Assembly (NCBI RefSeq): GCF_003994465.1
Contig: NZ_RZNX01000003.1
Span: forward strand, 277,283-341,282
Origin: Paenibacillus zeisoli
Lineage (GTDB): Bacteria > Bacillota > Bacilli > Paenibacillales > Paenibacillaceae
Direction: 5' to 3'
Length of the DNA: 64,000 nucleotides
The notes under the pieces are model-generated. The model made no database searches and was not told where the DNA came from. It worked only from the letters and a program-made list of their open reading frames with translations. Made by a program: the position numbers and the translations under genes. Every line of letters starts with the position of its first letter. The first letter of the stretch is position 1. Shown here piece after piece: positions 25,664-35,380 of this stretch.

Positions 25664-25677
25664 CCTGCGGGATTCGC

Positions 25678-28600
25678 CTAAGCTTCGCGCGTGACTGTCA
25701 CCTCGACCTCATGCGGTCGGTAGGTGCCAAGCAGGACGCCGCTCTTATCCGCGGCGAAGAGGACCGAGCGTTCCTGTTCGAGCAGGAACGCATAAGTGCA
25801 GCCGCTGCTCGGGTCTCTGACCTCGATGTTCGTGTCCAGCGCATACTCGGACACGAACACGAATAGCGAGCCCTCGGCGAAGCTGAGCTTCCGGCCGTAG
25901 ACGCCGGGAAGCTCACCCCCGCGCAGCCACTCGAGGTCGCTGCGGACCCCAGCGGCCTCGGCGGCGTAGCGGTACAGCGCAGCTGTTGTGCTGCTGCGCT
26001 CGCTAAGTTCGGCCGGCAGCGGGCTCCAGATGAGCCGGCCGCGCCCCATGGCCATGTTCACGACCGAAGAAGCTCCGCTGGAGCCTCCTTCGGCTGATCC
26101 GTGAACGGGCACCTCTTTGGCCACCTCGGCAATTCGCCGGTGGCCGAACGAGACCGGCAGCGCTTGACCCTGCAGGACAAGCGCTTCTTCCCGCAGCACG
26201 TTGCGCAGCTCGTGCGGGCCAAGTACACTCGCCAGGCGATCCGATGGCCGCCAGTAGGCGTCAAGCCCGATTGGGCCGGTGACGAGCAGCACCGCCCCCG
26301 TCTCGCTGACGATGTCGATCAGCTGATCCATGGCCGCATCGTCAAAGTTATGGGCGCTCGGCAGCAGGATCAACTTGGCCGGATTATCCTGAAGGTCATC
26401 CAGGTGGTATTCCGAAGCGCCCCGGAAAGGCAGCTTCAAATCATAAGCAAGAATACGCGTTAGCCGGGTGGTCGCCTCGAAGGCCAGCTGCCGGTTAGAG
26501 AAGTCATTGGAGTAAGGGAATACCGCTGCAATCTCTTCAAGCTGCCGCTCTCCGAATATGTCTCGGACGCCTTCAATGAACTGGCCGAAGTCATAGGAGA
26601 CATCCGCCTCAGGTTTCTCGGTCCCATCTGCACGAAGCGCCCCGATATGCGACTCATTGGCATTATCCATATAGAAATTTGTGTTCCATATCCAGTGCAC
26701 GGCACCCGCTCCCGCAGTGGAGAAGGCATAGGCGTATTTGCGCTCCAGCAGACTGCGCAGCTCCTGCTCCGATCTCTTCGCCCGGCCGTCCGGAGTCTCC
26801 ACATACATCACTCCGGTCTCCTGAATCAGATTGGGCTTATTTGGCGTCTTGGCGAAGATGCCGTCCCACAGCAGATAATCGTTGAACCACCAGGAATGGA
26901 CTGTGGTATAGTCCACGACCTCCTCGTAGAAGAACGGGGACGGACGCTGTGCACCAAGTCCCTCATCCTGACCGACCGTAACCATATGCCCCGGGCATAA
27001 TTCCTTAATCGTGCTGTATAGCTGACCCGCCCAGCGGTTGTGCATATCCATGGAGAACAAGCAGTAATCCAGCCAGCGGGTTCCTTTCTTCGCCTTGTGC
27101 ATATCCTGCACATTGAAATTGATCTCCGAGGACTCCGGGATCCGGGCCGCTGCGAAACTCGGCAGCTGCTCGGGGGTCATGTTCCACCTTGCTTGAAGCA
27201 CTTCAATACTTTCGTGCCGCTGTTCAAGCCACTTGATGAAGGCCATCTGCTCGAAGCGGTCATGACATGAGCTGGGTCCATCCGAGAAAATCCTGACCGG
27301 ATCGAACATCGACGGCTCATTGATCAGGTCCCAATCCACATTCGTCGTATTCTTGTGACGCGATACAATAGAGCGAATGAACCGCTTCTGGGCTTCAACA
27401 CTTTGCGGATCAAGGTAAGGATTGACCCCCTCCCATGTCTCCGGGGTGAATGAGAAGAAGGTGAACGTCACTTGAAGATCATGCTTCTTAGCGGTCATGA
27501 TGAATGCATCTATAGCTCTCAGCACATCCTCCGAGACATGCCCGTCAACCTGCATAATATTGCGGTAGGCTGTCCAGATCCCTGTACGGATCCAGTTAAT
27601 CCCAGCCTTCCGCATCTGGGCCATATCCCGGTCCCACAGCTCGGGATTTGGGAGGAACAGGAATTTGCGAGCTACATCACTCGTCATGTAAGTCATGCCC
27701 ACAACAGGCATCGGTCTGCCGTCTTTAACGAAGTAATCCCTACCGCTTGTCACAGGCTCGCCAGCTGCCAACAGCTCCAGGTCATGCCCCCAGAAGCCCT
27801 GACGCAGAATACGAACCTCTCCGTCTGAAGCCTCCGCATGGCATTCGACATGGTACAGGCCGCCGCGGATTTCCAGCGGAACCGGAAGCTTTACAATCTT
27901 CAGTTCATCTTCTGCCGTTAGCTCCAGCTGATGGGTCCAGCTTAAGCCCGGGTCGTTCTCATGCTCGGCTGTCAAGTTGAATTTCCATATAACCGGCTCG
28001 GAGTCACCACAACCGTCAACTCCTGAACTCAGGCGAACCCGCTCTTCCTCCCCCATTATCTCTCTCTTACTGCGGATGGCCTGAAGCTGCAGGGTGAGCC
28101 CTGCACGCTCCCCTGGTTCATAGGAGGCATAATTCGGCTTGATCCACATATCCGTAACGCCTTTGGCACAGAAAGCAGCCCATTTAGCCAGAGCCGATCC
28201 TCCGCCTCCCCGCCAAAATCCCGCCGTAAGCGGCATTCCCGCGAACAACCAGCGCGACCCGGCGAATTCTCCCAGGGTATTCTCCCACAACACCACGGGG
28301 GCAGCTGACTCTCTGTCGTCTATCGTAAGCCCTTTCATAAGTGGATAGATCCGCGTGCTCATCGGTCCTGAAGAACCCATTTGATGCGGCAGATCGCTTG
28401 ACTTGGTCGTATGGGGTACCAAATTCCAGGTATCCGTTCTGGGGGCAAACAAAACCTCCTGCCCAGCCAGCAGCGGAACCGTATCCAGAGCGGTCAGGGA
28501 ATGAATTCGGGCCCCATCCACCTTAAGCGCTTCATGGATATACAGCTCCTGATGATATGCAGTCTGTTCCGGTTCAATGATCCATTCACCGGCTTCCTGC

Positions 28601-28914
28601 CGAACCGGATGTTTAAAGGGAGCTCCGCCTACGCTGATGAGTCCGCCGCCTTTTCGGAGATACCGAATAATTTCTGGCCATGCCGACTTCGGAAAATAAG
28701 GCGCATGAAGGTTAATCAAACATCCCCCTTCAAATGTCTGAAGCGCGCCCTCCAATTGATCTGCACGAACCACCTGGCCCACGTCGGCAAGGTCCTCAAG
28801 GACACCTTGACTCTCTAATTCTGAAGGGCTGGTGCTTCCACTCACGTCCAATTGCCCGGGCTGAATGGCACCCGGGAAATCCGGGTCATAGAATACAAGG
28901 ACGCAGCGGCTCAT
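25678..28914 (-). CDS. Clan-A glycoside hydrolase (GH42/beta-galactosidase-like)
   Basis: 1078 aa from ATG 28914, whose ATGA overlaps the stop of the GH125 gene; a longer frame to 28980 lies inside that gene and is not used. The N-terminal third resembles a glutamine-amidotransferase-like fold (about 1-250). A TIM barrel covers about 390-850 with acid/base Glu533 in LINEPS and probable nucleophile Glu699 in NLIQETGVMY. A late Rossmann-like segment (VETGAVLLVTGPIGLDAY) fits the trimerisation-type domain of GH42 enzymes. It probably removes terminal sugars from mannose-containing glycans. Substrate is inferred from neighbours. Confidence 0.8.
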   Translation of the reverse strand: MSRCVLVFYDPDFPGAIQPGQLDVSGSTSPSELESQGVLEDLADVGQVVRADQLEGALQTFEGGCLINLHAPYFPKSAWPEIIRYLRKGGGLISVGGAPFKHPVRQEAGEWIIEPEQTAYHQELYIHEALKVDGARIHSLTALDTVPLLAGQEVLFAPRTDTWNLVPHTTKSSDLPHQMGSSGPMSTRIYPLMKGLTIDDRESAAPVVLWENTLGEFAGSRWLFAGMPLTAGFWRGGGGSALAKWAAFCAKGVTDMWIKPNYASYEPGERAGLTLQLQAIRSKREIMGEEERVRLSSGVDGCGDSEPVIWKFNLTAEHENDPGLSWTHQLELTAEDELKIVKLPVPLEIRGGLYHVECHAEASDGEVRILRQGFWGHDLELLAAGEPVTSGRDYFVKDGRPMPVVGMTYMTSDVARKFLFLPNPELWDRDMAQMRKAGINWIRTGIWTAYRNIMQVDGHVSEDVLRAIDAFIMTAKKHDLQVTFTFFSFTPETWEGVNPYLDPQSVEAQKRFIRSIVSRHKNTTNVDWDLINEPSMFDPVRIFSDGPSSCHDRFEQMAFIKWLEQRHESIEVLQARWNMTPEQLPSFAAARIPESSEINFNVQDMHKAKKGTRWLDYCLFSMDMHNRWAGQLYSTIKELCPGHMVTVGQDEGLGAQRPSPFFYEEVVDYTTVHSWWFNDYLLWDGIFAKTPNKPNLIQETGVMYVETPDGRAKRSEQELRSLLERKYAYAFSTAGAGAVHWIWNTNFYMDNANESHIGALRADGTEKPEADVSYDFGQFIEGVRDIFGERQLEEIAAVFPYSNDFSNRQLAFEATTRLTRILAYDLKLPFRGASEYHLDDLQDNPAKLILLPSAHNFDDAAMDQLIDIVSETGAVLLVTGPIGLDAYWRPSDRLASVLGPHELRNVLREEALVLQGQALPVSFGHRRIAEVAKEVPVHGSAEGGSSGASSVVNMAMGRGRLIWSPLPAELSERSSTTAALYRYAAEAAGVRSDLEWLRGGELPGVYGRKLSFAEGSLFVFVSEYALDTNIEVRDPSSGCTYAFLLEQERSVLFAADKSGVLLGTYRPHEVEVTVTREA

Positions 28915-30230
28915 AGAATTCCTTCTTTCATGGCCGTGTACACGAGCTGGGAGAACAGGCTGTTCGACCAGGCGAACCATTTCCGGGTATAGATAGCCGG
29001 GTCATCCGCATGGAACCCTTCATGCATGAAGCCGGTATCCGCATCCGTGGCTTCCAGCAGGGCGATCATCTCAAGCTTCTCCTCCCGTGTAATCGCAGTC
29101 AGCCCCTGCATGGACAAGGCCATGTGCCAGATATATTCCTTAGGCGTATGCGGACTTCCGATGCCCTTGGCTGCCTTGCCTTCGAAGTAGAACGGGTTCT
29201 CCTTGCTTAGCGCGAATCTTCTTGTATTCTGATAGATTTCGTCATCCGCCGGGACGTAACCCAGATAAGGAATCGACATCAGGCCCGGCGTACCGGCATC
29301 ATCCATCAGGCAGTAGTTCCCGAATCCGTCAGTCTCGTAAGCATAGATCGGACCAAATTTAGGATGCCTGTAGATGCCATACAGCTTGATCCCATGATCA
29401 ATATCCGCCTCAAGCTGCTTAAGCTGTTCAAGAAACGCCAGATCGCGGTACACCCATTCTGCGAATTCCTGCATCTGGCGCAGGGTAACCACGGCGAACA
29501 TATTTGCCGGGATATTATAGTGGAAATCACAGGCATCGTCGCTGGAACGGAACCCGGACCAGACCATTCCGGTGTAGTTGACGGGCATCCCCATCCCCTG
29601 ATTGCGGATCGAATCCTCCGGAATTCCATTGCTGCGTGTGAACCGGTAAGGGGACTGCTCGAAGTGGCGCTGCTCCGTCTTGAACAGGTCATAGATGGTC
29701 TGCATGGCTTGCCTGAACTCCAGGTCAAAAATATCGGTGAGCTCCGTCTCCTTCCAGTAGTTATAGGCAAGGCGAACCGGGAAGCAGAGGGAGTCCAGCT
29801 CGAACTTCCTCTCCCAGACCCAAGGGGACATCTCCGTGATATCTGCCTTGCTCCAGTGCCAATCATTTGCCAGTTCATTGAAGGCATTCGCGTAAGGATC
29901 AATCTGAATGTATTTAATATGAAGTCTGATCAGTCCGCCGATAATCCGCTGAAGATCGGAGTCATTTTTGGCAAAAGGAATATAGTGAATGACCTGTTCT
30001 ACCGAATCCCGCAGCCAGCACGCAGGGATATCCCCGGTAATCACGAAGGTTGTTCCATCCTCCATAAGCTTGGTCGTAGTCTCTAGGGTATTGGGAAAAC
30101 AGTTTTTGAACAGCTCCAGCAGCTTGGGCCGGTGCTTTAACTGCTCTTCAGCCTCTAGAAGCACTTCCTGAATGGCCTTTGGAAGCGGAAACTTTGGCAT
30201 TGGAATTTTGGGTAATCTGAATTGTTCCAT
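28911..30230 (-). CDS. Metal-independent alpha-mannosidase, glycoside hydrolase family 125
   Basis: 439 aa, full length for GH125. CWLRDSVEQV (residues 71-80), DPYANAFNELANDWHWSK, ERKFELDSLCFPVRLAYNYW and TRKWFAWSNSLFSQLV match the (alpha/alpha)6-barrel exo-alpha-1,6-mannosidases. It works in the cytoplasm on alpha-1,6-mannosyl ends from mannan or N-glycan cores. First gene of the operon, translationally coupled to the hydrolase at 28914. ATG with AAGGAG. A cre-like site lies upstream. Confidence 0.9.
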   Translation of the reverse strand: MEQFRLPKIPMPKFPLPKAIQEVLLEAEEQLKHRPKLLELFKNCFPNTLETTTKLMEDGTTFVITGDIPACWLRDSVEQVIHYIPFAKNDSDLQRIIGGLIRLHIKYIQIDPYANAFNELANDWHWSKADITEMSPWVWERKFELDSLCFPVRLAYNYWKETELTDIFDLEFRQAMQTIYDLFKTEQRHFEQSPYRFTRSNGIPEDSIRNQGMGMPVNYTGMVWSGFRSSDDACDFHYNIPANMFAVVTLRQMQEFAEWVYRDLAFLEQLKQLEADIDHGIKLYGIYRHPKFGPIYAYETDGFGNYCLMDDAGTPGLMSIPYLGYVPADDEIYQNTRRFALSKENPFYFEGKAAKGIGSPHTPKEYIWHMALSMQGLTAITREEKLEMIALLEATDADTGFMHEGFHADDPAIYTRKWFAWSNSLFSQLVYTAMKEGIL

Positions 30231-30312
30231 AATATGATCGCTCCTTGCGGGACTGGTTTTTGTGACAAAACAGGCATGAAAGTAGATTTAGATGTACCTA
30301 TACTCTAATGGA

Positions 30313-30326
30313 TGTAAGCATTTTCA
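30313..30326 (-). promoter_or_regulatory. cre-like catabolite control site
   Basis: On the minus strand TGAAAATGCTTACA matches the CcpA consensus TGWAARCGYTWNCW except at one position. It overlaps a possible -35 (TTGAAA, with TATAGG 19 bp on), about 85 bp before the GH125 start, so glucose repression of the operon is likely. The remainder of 30231-30587 holds the terminator described next. Confidence 0.55.
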
Positions 30327-30398
30327 AATAGATAAAAAACCTAATATGATAGGGACAAATCAAAGAAAGTACCGTAATTCGCCCGCGAGCCTGAAGAC

Positions 30399-30440
30399 AA
30401 AAAGGCCCATACCCCAAGGCACTTGGCCTTACGTATGGGC
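30399..30440 (-). terminator. Terminator downstream of the GGDEF-EAL gene
   Basis: GCCCATAC/GTATGGGC arms with an internal AAGGC..GCCTT stem; five T follow on the minus strand. It lies about 150 bp beyond the stop of the gene at 30588. Confidence 0.65.
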
Positions 30441-30587
30441 AATTTAATATAACAGCTGTATTAATAATTGCAGCTTAGACTACTTATTAAGAATTACTGC
30501 TGTAACGTTTACTATACTGCTGCTATCACGTTATCCATTACTGCTATTACACAATCTCAATTAATGCTGGTACCTTGTATCTTTATG

Positions 30588-32756
30588 CTAGTACCGCAAA
30601 AGCAGGGCCTCTACTTCGTCTTCATCAACAGGCTTGCTGAGGAAATAGCCTTGCACGAGATCACAACTGTGATCTTTCAGGTAAGCCAGCTGGTTGTAGC
30701 TCTCTACGCCTTCTGCAACGACTTCCAGACCCATTTTGTGGCCAATCGCAATCATCGCCTCAGTCAAGGAACGATTCTTGTCTTCTTCTGGCAGGTTGTC
30801 TATAAAGCCCTTATCAATCTTGAGTGTGGAGATCGGCAGCTGCTTCAGATAGCTTAGCGAGGAATATCCGGTCCCAAAGTCATCCAGTGCGATGCGAACG
30901 CCGAGAGAACGCAGGATCTCCAGCTTATGAATAATCGGCTCATAGGATTCCATGAAGATGGACTCCGTAATTTCGAGTTCCAGATACTGCGGAGCAAGTC
31001 CCGTATCTTCCAGAATATCCAGCACCATGGTGACGAAGTCCTCTTGAACCATCTGGATCACGGAAATATTCACGGAAATTCTGCAATCCGGGTATCCCCT
31101 CTCATGGATTCGTCTCATGAATGTACACGCCGTAATCATGGCCCATTTGCCAATGGCAATAATGGTACGGCTGTCTTCTGCAATCGGGATGAACAGCATC
31201 GGGGAGACCCTCCCAAGCTCCGGGTTATGCCAGCGAAGTAGAGCCTCGAAGCCAATAATCCGCCCTGTCTGTACATTCATCTGGGCCTGATACTGCAGCA
31301 GGAATTCGTCCTGGTCAAGTGCGTTCCTGAGATGCTTATCTATATTCATTCGTTCAGCCAGCTCCGAGTGCATCGTCCTGTTATAGATCGTGAAGACTCC
31401 TTTTCCTACCTTCTTCGATCTATACATAGCCACGTCGGCATTCTTAAGCATCTCTTCCGTATCTTCACCATCCTCGGGATAACACGCAATCCCTATACTT
31501 ATGGTGGCGTATATATTGCTTGAATTAATCCGGATAGGCTGCTTGAACTTACGGATCAGATTATCTGCAATCGTGAGTACAGTTTCCTTATTCTCCACAT
31601 TCCTGATAAAGTATACGAACTCATCGCCGGCCAGTCGATACAGCATTCCTTCAAGGGGCAGCAGCGCAACCAGCTTCTGGCTTACCTGGCGAATCAGCAA
31701 GTCCCCGGACTTGTGTCCCAGTGTATCATTAATGAATTTGAAGTTATCCATATCAATGAAGAATATGGCAGCCATTCCTTCCGGTTCTCTGAAGAACCGG
31801 TCCAGATCCTCAAGCATATACAGCCGATTCGGCAATCCACTGAGCGAATCGTAGTACGCCAGTTTGTGCAGTTCCTCCTGCACCTGCTTCATTTTGTGAA
31901 TATCCGTATTAGAGCCGGCAAGCCTGTATACCTCACCTTGCTCATTGAACAGTGCCTTTCCCCGTCCCATGTACCAGTTGTATCTACCACTGTCCTGCCT
32001 TAGCCGATATTCAGCCTGGAAGTAATCCGTCTTCTGCTTGATGTGTCTTAACGCAGCCAGCTTCAGCCTTCCCCGGTCATCAGGATGAATCCGCTGGAAC
32101 AGACGGCGCATATTAAAATTCGGTTGATCTGCACATCCGAGCATATCTATAAGTCGGGGAGACAAGTGCAGTTCCTTCTTCTCATAGTCCATCTCCCAGA
32201 TTCCGTCGTTCACGGCATCGATAAGCAGGCGGTAATTCTCCTCACTGGTCTTGAGTTCCTCATAGCTTTGCTGGAGACGCAGTTCATAGAGCTTTTTCTC
32301 CGTAACGTCAATCATCGAGCCTGCAAAGCGAACCTGGCGTCCATTGGCACTCCTTGTCGCTTGACCGCGCACAGAGAACCACCTGTACCCCCCATCCTTC
32401 TTCAGCATCCGGTATTCCGTATTATAGACGGGGGTTCCGCCTTCCAGATGCTCCTTCCTGGCCCGCCGAACTTCAGCTATATCATCGGGATGGACTAGAT
32501 GCTCCCAAACCTCCAGTCTCCCGTCTACTTCACCGAATTCATATCCCATAATCTCATACCATCTTTCGGAGACATAATATACCCCGCCTGGAAAAACCGT
32601 GTCCCAGATCACGGCACCCGAACCCTTCGTAGAGAGCTGAAAACGCTCTTCACTCCTGCGAAGCCGCTTAAGATGAGATCTCAGCATTAGTAATCCTATG
32701 GCCACAACCAGAGCAAATACAATATTAAATACTATAATAAGATTGATTCTGTCCAT
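30588..32756 (-). CDS. Membrane PAS-PAS-GGDEF-EAL cyclic-di-GMP protein
   Basis: 722 aa. Transmembrane helix about 5-27; two PAS/PAC sensors (about 37-155 and 172-290); GGDEF domain about 298-455 with signature A376-G-D-E-F; EAL domain about 470-715 with E504-A-L-L-R and DDFGTGYSSL. The first Gly of GGDEF is Ala, still found in active cyclases. EAL motifs look intact, so it may both make and degrade c-di-GMP, with PAS input deciding. Monocistronic; ATG with AAGAAGGA upstream. Confidence 0.9.
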   Translation of the reverse strand: MDRINLIIVFNIVFALVVAIGLLMLRSHLKRLRRSEERFQLSTKGSGAVIWDTVFPGGVYYVSERWYEIMGYEFGEVDGRLEVWEHLVHPDDIAEVRRARKEHLEGGTPVYNTEYRMLKKDGGYRWFSVRGQATRSANGRQVRFAGSMIDVTEKKLYELRLQQSYEELKTSEENYRLLIDAVNDGIWEMDYEKKELHLSPRLIDMLGCADQPNFNMRRLFQRIHPDDRGRLKLAALRHIKQKTDYFQAEYRLRQDSGRYNWYMGRGKALFNEQGEVYRLAGSNTDIHKMKQVQEELHKLAYYDSLSGLPNRLYMLEDLDRFFREPEGMAAIFFIDMDNFKFINDTLGHKSGDLLIRQVSQKLVALLPLEGMLYRLAGDEFVYFIRNVENKETVLTIADNLIRKFKQPIRINSSNIYATISIGIACYPEDGEDTEEMLKNADVAMYRSKKVGKGVFTIYNRTMHSELAERMNIDKHLRNALDQDEFLLQYQAQMNVQTGRIIGFEALLRWHNPELGRVSPMLFIPIAEDSRTIIAIGKWAMITACTFMRRIHERGYPDCRISVNISVIQMVQEDFVTMVLDILEDTGLAPQYLELEITESIFMESYEPIIHKLEILRSLGVRIALDDFGTGYSSLSYLKQLPISTLKIDKGFIDNLPEEDKNRSLTEAMIAIGHKMGLEVVAEGVESYNQLAYLKDHSCDLVQGYFLSKPVDEDEVEALLLRY

Positions 32757-33005
32757 TATGTTCCTTCTTCCATGGCGTTTCTAAGTCTGTTTCCTACGAA
32801 CCTAACTGTCACAAGAAGGTCTGACTGAAGGAAGACGACACGGCCGAATGTCTACGTCTACTGAACGAAGGTACAGAAGAGTATGATCCGCCACTTCACA
32901 AGCACAGTCTATATTTAATATCGGTTAAGAATTACTAATTTTTAGCGCATGGTCCGATATCCGGATCTAAAAGCGTTCTTTCGCCTTACCAGGTCTCTGC
33001 ACAGC
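32757..33005. other. Intergenic stretch, nothing recognised
   Basis: AT-rich leader region of the GGDEF-EAL gene. I see no ORF with a ribosome site and no repeat; only the terminator at 33006 borders it. Confidence 0.5.
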
Positions 33006-33030
33006 AAAAAAAACGGGCTTCACAGCCCGC
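33006..33030 (-). terminator. Terminator of the ABC importer/solA operon
   Basis: GCGGGC/GCCCGT stem with a 6-nt loop and eight T on the minus strand, about 60 bp after the solA stop. Confidence 0.85.
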
Positions 33031-33092
33031 TGCTTCACTCTTCTGTATTCTATTGAATCGGCTGGATATCACTATTATCCACTGCACGGTTT

Positions 33093-34223
33093 CTATTTGA
33101 ATCGGTCAAGAGAGAATAACCCGATATCCTGAGACGAAGTCCCGTTGACTGCAAGGTTAGAGAGAATTTCCCCGACTACACTTGCGAATTTGAACCCATG
33201 CCCCGAGAAGCCTCCAGCGATCAGCACATTGGAATGAACAGGATGGCGGTCTATAATGAAATCCTCATCCGGAGTTAATTCATATTTACAGACCAAGCCG
33301 CGGTTCAGCACGCCTGCCGCCTCAGGCATATAATTCTCCAGTGCTCTGCGCAGATCCCTCTCGTCCTCTTCATAGCTGCCGAACGGGGCAATCGGCTCAC
33401 CTGGATTCCATGGCAATCCCCCGTCATGGCGACCAATCTTAAGACCGGCCCCATTCAGACTGGGAAATCCGTAGAATCCCCCTTCCGGTGTATTCAACGT
33501 GAATCCGGGGAATCTGCCTGCATCAAACCGTGTAGTTGTAGGCTGAAACCAGCCGACCACCTTACGCACCGGCTGTATGTTCAAGGACAAGAACGGCTCC
33601 AGCGTCTGGAACCATGCCCCTGCGCTGAGGATGACCTGACCCGCGTGGAAAGTTCCCTTGGCTGTATACACCGATACACCTCTGAGGCTAACCTCCAGCC
33701 GCTCTACTTGGGTATTCACAAGCAGCTCCGCTCCAGCCTCCGCCGCTGATCTGCGATAAGCAGATATACAGCGCTCACTATACAAATAGCCCGCCTGAGG
33801 TTCATACAGAGCCATATAGTCCTCGGGGACAGTGACTCCCGGCCATCGCCTATGAATCTCATCCGCATCCAGATACTCAACCGGCACACCCAGACTCTTG
33901 GACTCTTCCAGCCGCGTCTCATAAGAATAGACAGCCGGAGAGGACAGGTTCAGCACGCCCGATTGGACGAGCAGGGTCTCGCCGATCTCCTCCTCCAGCT
34001 CATTCCACAGCTGATGCGCCCGGATCGCCATGTTAATATAAGCAGGGCCTCCATGATAAGCATGCCGAATCAGGCGGGTATCCCCGTGATGACTTCCCTC
34101 CTGATGAGGAGGATCGAATGCATCAATAAGGAGGGTACTTACGCCGCGTTTGGCCAAATGGGCCCCGGCGCTCATCCCCATAGACCCCGCCCCTACGACA
34201 ATGACATCGTATGAAGTGCGAAT
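33093..34223 (-). CDS. solA: N-methyl-L-tryptophan oxidase/sarcosine oxidase, probable AUU start
   Basis: About 376 aa. The FAD-binding DVIVVGAGSMGMSAG lies almost entirely upstream of the first ATG (34181). In-frame codons before it (GCG ATT CGC ACT TCA TAC GAT) contain no ATG, GTG or TTG, and a TAG blocks further extension. ATT at 34223 lies 7 nt after GGGGAGGG, ideal for initiation, and gives a normal family N-terminus (xRTSYDVIVVGAG). The family motif GSHHGDTRLIRHAY follows. The enzyme oxidatively demethylates N-methyl amino acids. Last gene of the importer operon. Error or mutation of ATG to ATT is the alternative. Confidence 0.8.
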   Translation of the reverse strand: MRTSYDVIVVGAGSMGMSAGAHLAKRGVSTLLIDAFDPPHQEGSHHGDTRLIRHAYHGGPAYINMAIRAHQLWNELEEEIGETLLVQSGVLNLSSPAVYSYETRLEESKSLGVPVEYLDADEIHRRWPGVTVPEDYMALYEPQAGYLYSERCISAYRRSAAEAGAELLVNTQVERLEVSLRGVSVYTAKGTFHAGQVILSAGAWFQTLEPFLSLNIQPVRKVVGWFQPTTTRFDAGRFPGFTLNTPEGGFYGFPSLNGAGLKIGRHDGGLPWNPGEPIAPFGSYEEDERDLRRALENYMPEAAGVLNRGLVCKYELTPDEDFIIDRHPVHSNVLIAGGFSGHGFKFASVVGEILSNLAVNGTSSQDIGLFSLDRFK

Positions 34224-34226
34224 CGC

Positions 34227-35378
34227 CTAGCCCTCCCCTACAGGGGTATGGCTGAAGCGGCTGACAGCGAGCTTCGCCCACTCCGCGAAAAGCTTGGCAC
34301 TCAGCGGCAGCGCCTCTTCATTCAGGTCAAAGGCTGGATGATGCCACTCCCGACTGCCGGAGGTCCCCATAAATACGAAGAAGCCCGGAATCTGCTTCTG
34401 GTAATAGGCGAAATCCTCTCCAGCTGGAGTCGGATTGGTAAGAACAATCTGCAGTCCAGCGTTCCTCGCAGCTTGTACTGTAAGCTCCTCAAGCGCAGGA
34501 TCATTGTGTACCGCCGGCGGTCCTTTTACCCAGGTCAGCTCTGCCTTGGCGCCAAAGGCGGCCGCCACACCGTGAACCACTTCCTGAAAGCGGGCCAGGA
34601 CACGAGTCCGCACATCCTGCTCGAACGTACGGATCGTGCCGTCCAGCACAGCTTTGTCCGGAACGACATTCCAGGCCGTGCCGCTGTGAAAGCGGGTTAC
34701 ACTAACTACCGCACTTTGCAGCGAACTTACATTACGGCTGACGATGGACTGGAGTGCTGTGACGATATGAGAAGCGGCCAGAATCGGATCGTTCCCGTTC
34801 TCCGGCACAGCAGCATGTGTTCCAAGCCCCTCTACTTCGATAATGAATCCATCTGCAGCGGCCATCAGCGGCCCTGGACGTATCCCTACTGTGCCTACCG
34901 GGAGATCCGGCTTGTTATGCATGCCGAAGATCGCGCTGACCCCATCAAGCGCACCGCTCTGCAATACAATCTCAGCCCCTTCTGCCTTCTCCTCCGCAGG
35001 CTGGAAGATGAAGCGGACCCGGCCGCCAAGCTCAGCCTCCTGCTGCTTGAGCAGATAGGCCGCTCCGAGTACCGATGCTGTATGGAAATCATGTCCGCAG
35101 GCATGCATTCGGCCCGGAATCTTCGAAGCGAATTCAAGCCCGGTCTCCTCCTCGATCGGAAGGGCATCGATATCTGCCCGCAGCGCAATGATTGGCCCCA
35201 CTTCAGCTTCGCCCACCTCGGCTACTACCCCGGTCTTCAGGCCAAAGTCCAGAATACGGATACCTGCTTCCGTCAGCCATCCACGTATAGATTCCGTAGT
35301 CCTGAACTCCTCATGAGCGACCTCCGGGTATTGATGAAGCTCACGACGTATCGCGACAAGCTGATCTGTTAGTGACAT
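34227..35378 (-). CDS. M20-family amidohydrolase/N-acyl-amino-acid deacylase (YtnL/SndA-like)
   Basis: 383 aa. Metal and catalytic motifs ALRADIDALPI, HACGHDFHTA, QPAEEKAEGA, GMHNKPDLPVG and a dimerisation insert (GLGTHAAVPENG) are typical of M20D amidohydrolases. In B. subtilis a close context (tcyJKLMN-ytmO-ytnL) deacylates N-acetylated cysteine derivatives, so a similar role is likely. ATG with AAGGAGG inside the end of the preceding gene; 2-bp gap. Confidence 0.88.
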   Translation of the reverse strand: MSLTDQLVAIRRELHQYPEVAHEEFRTTESIRGWLTEAGIRILDFGLKTGVVAEVGEAEVGPIIALRADIDALPIEEETGLEFASKIPGRMHACGHDFHTASVLGAAYLLKQQEAELGGRVRFIFQPAEEKAEGAEIVLQSGALDGVSAIFGMHNKPDLPVGTVGIRPGPLMAAADGFIIEVEGLGTHAAVPENGNDPILAASHIVTALQSIVSRNVSSLQSAVVSVTRFHSGTAWNVVPDKAVLDGTIRTFEQDVRTRVLARFQEVVHGVAAAFGAKAELTWVKGPPAVHNDPALEELTVQAARNAGLQIVLTNPTPAGEDFAYYQKQIPGFFVFMGTSGSREWHHPAFDLNEEALPLSAKLFAEWAKLAVSRFSHTPVGEG

Positions 35379-35380
35379 GC

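Noticed and set aside
28915-28980. 22-codon N-terminal extension of the clan-A hydrolase
   Set aside because: Lies inside the GH125 gene; ATG 28914 with ATGA coupling explains the start.
34248-35372. 374-codon frame opposite the amidohydrolase gene
   Set aside because: Shadow of the high-GC coding strand; low-complexity residues and no start signals, whereas the minus frame has clear M20 motifs.
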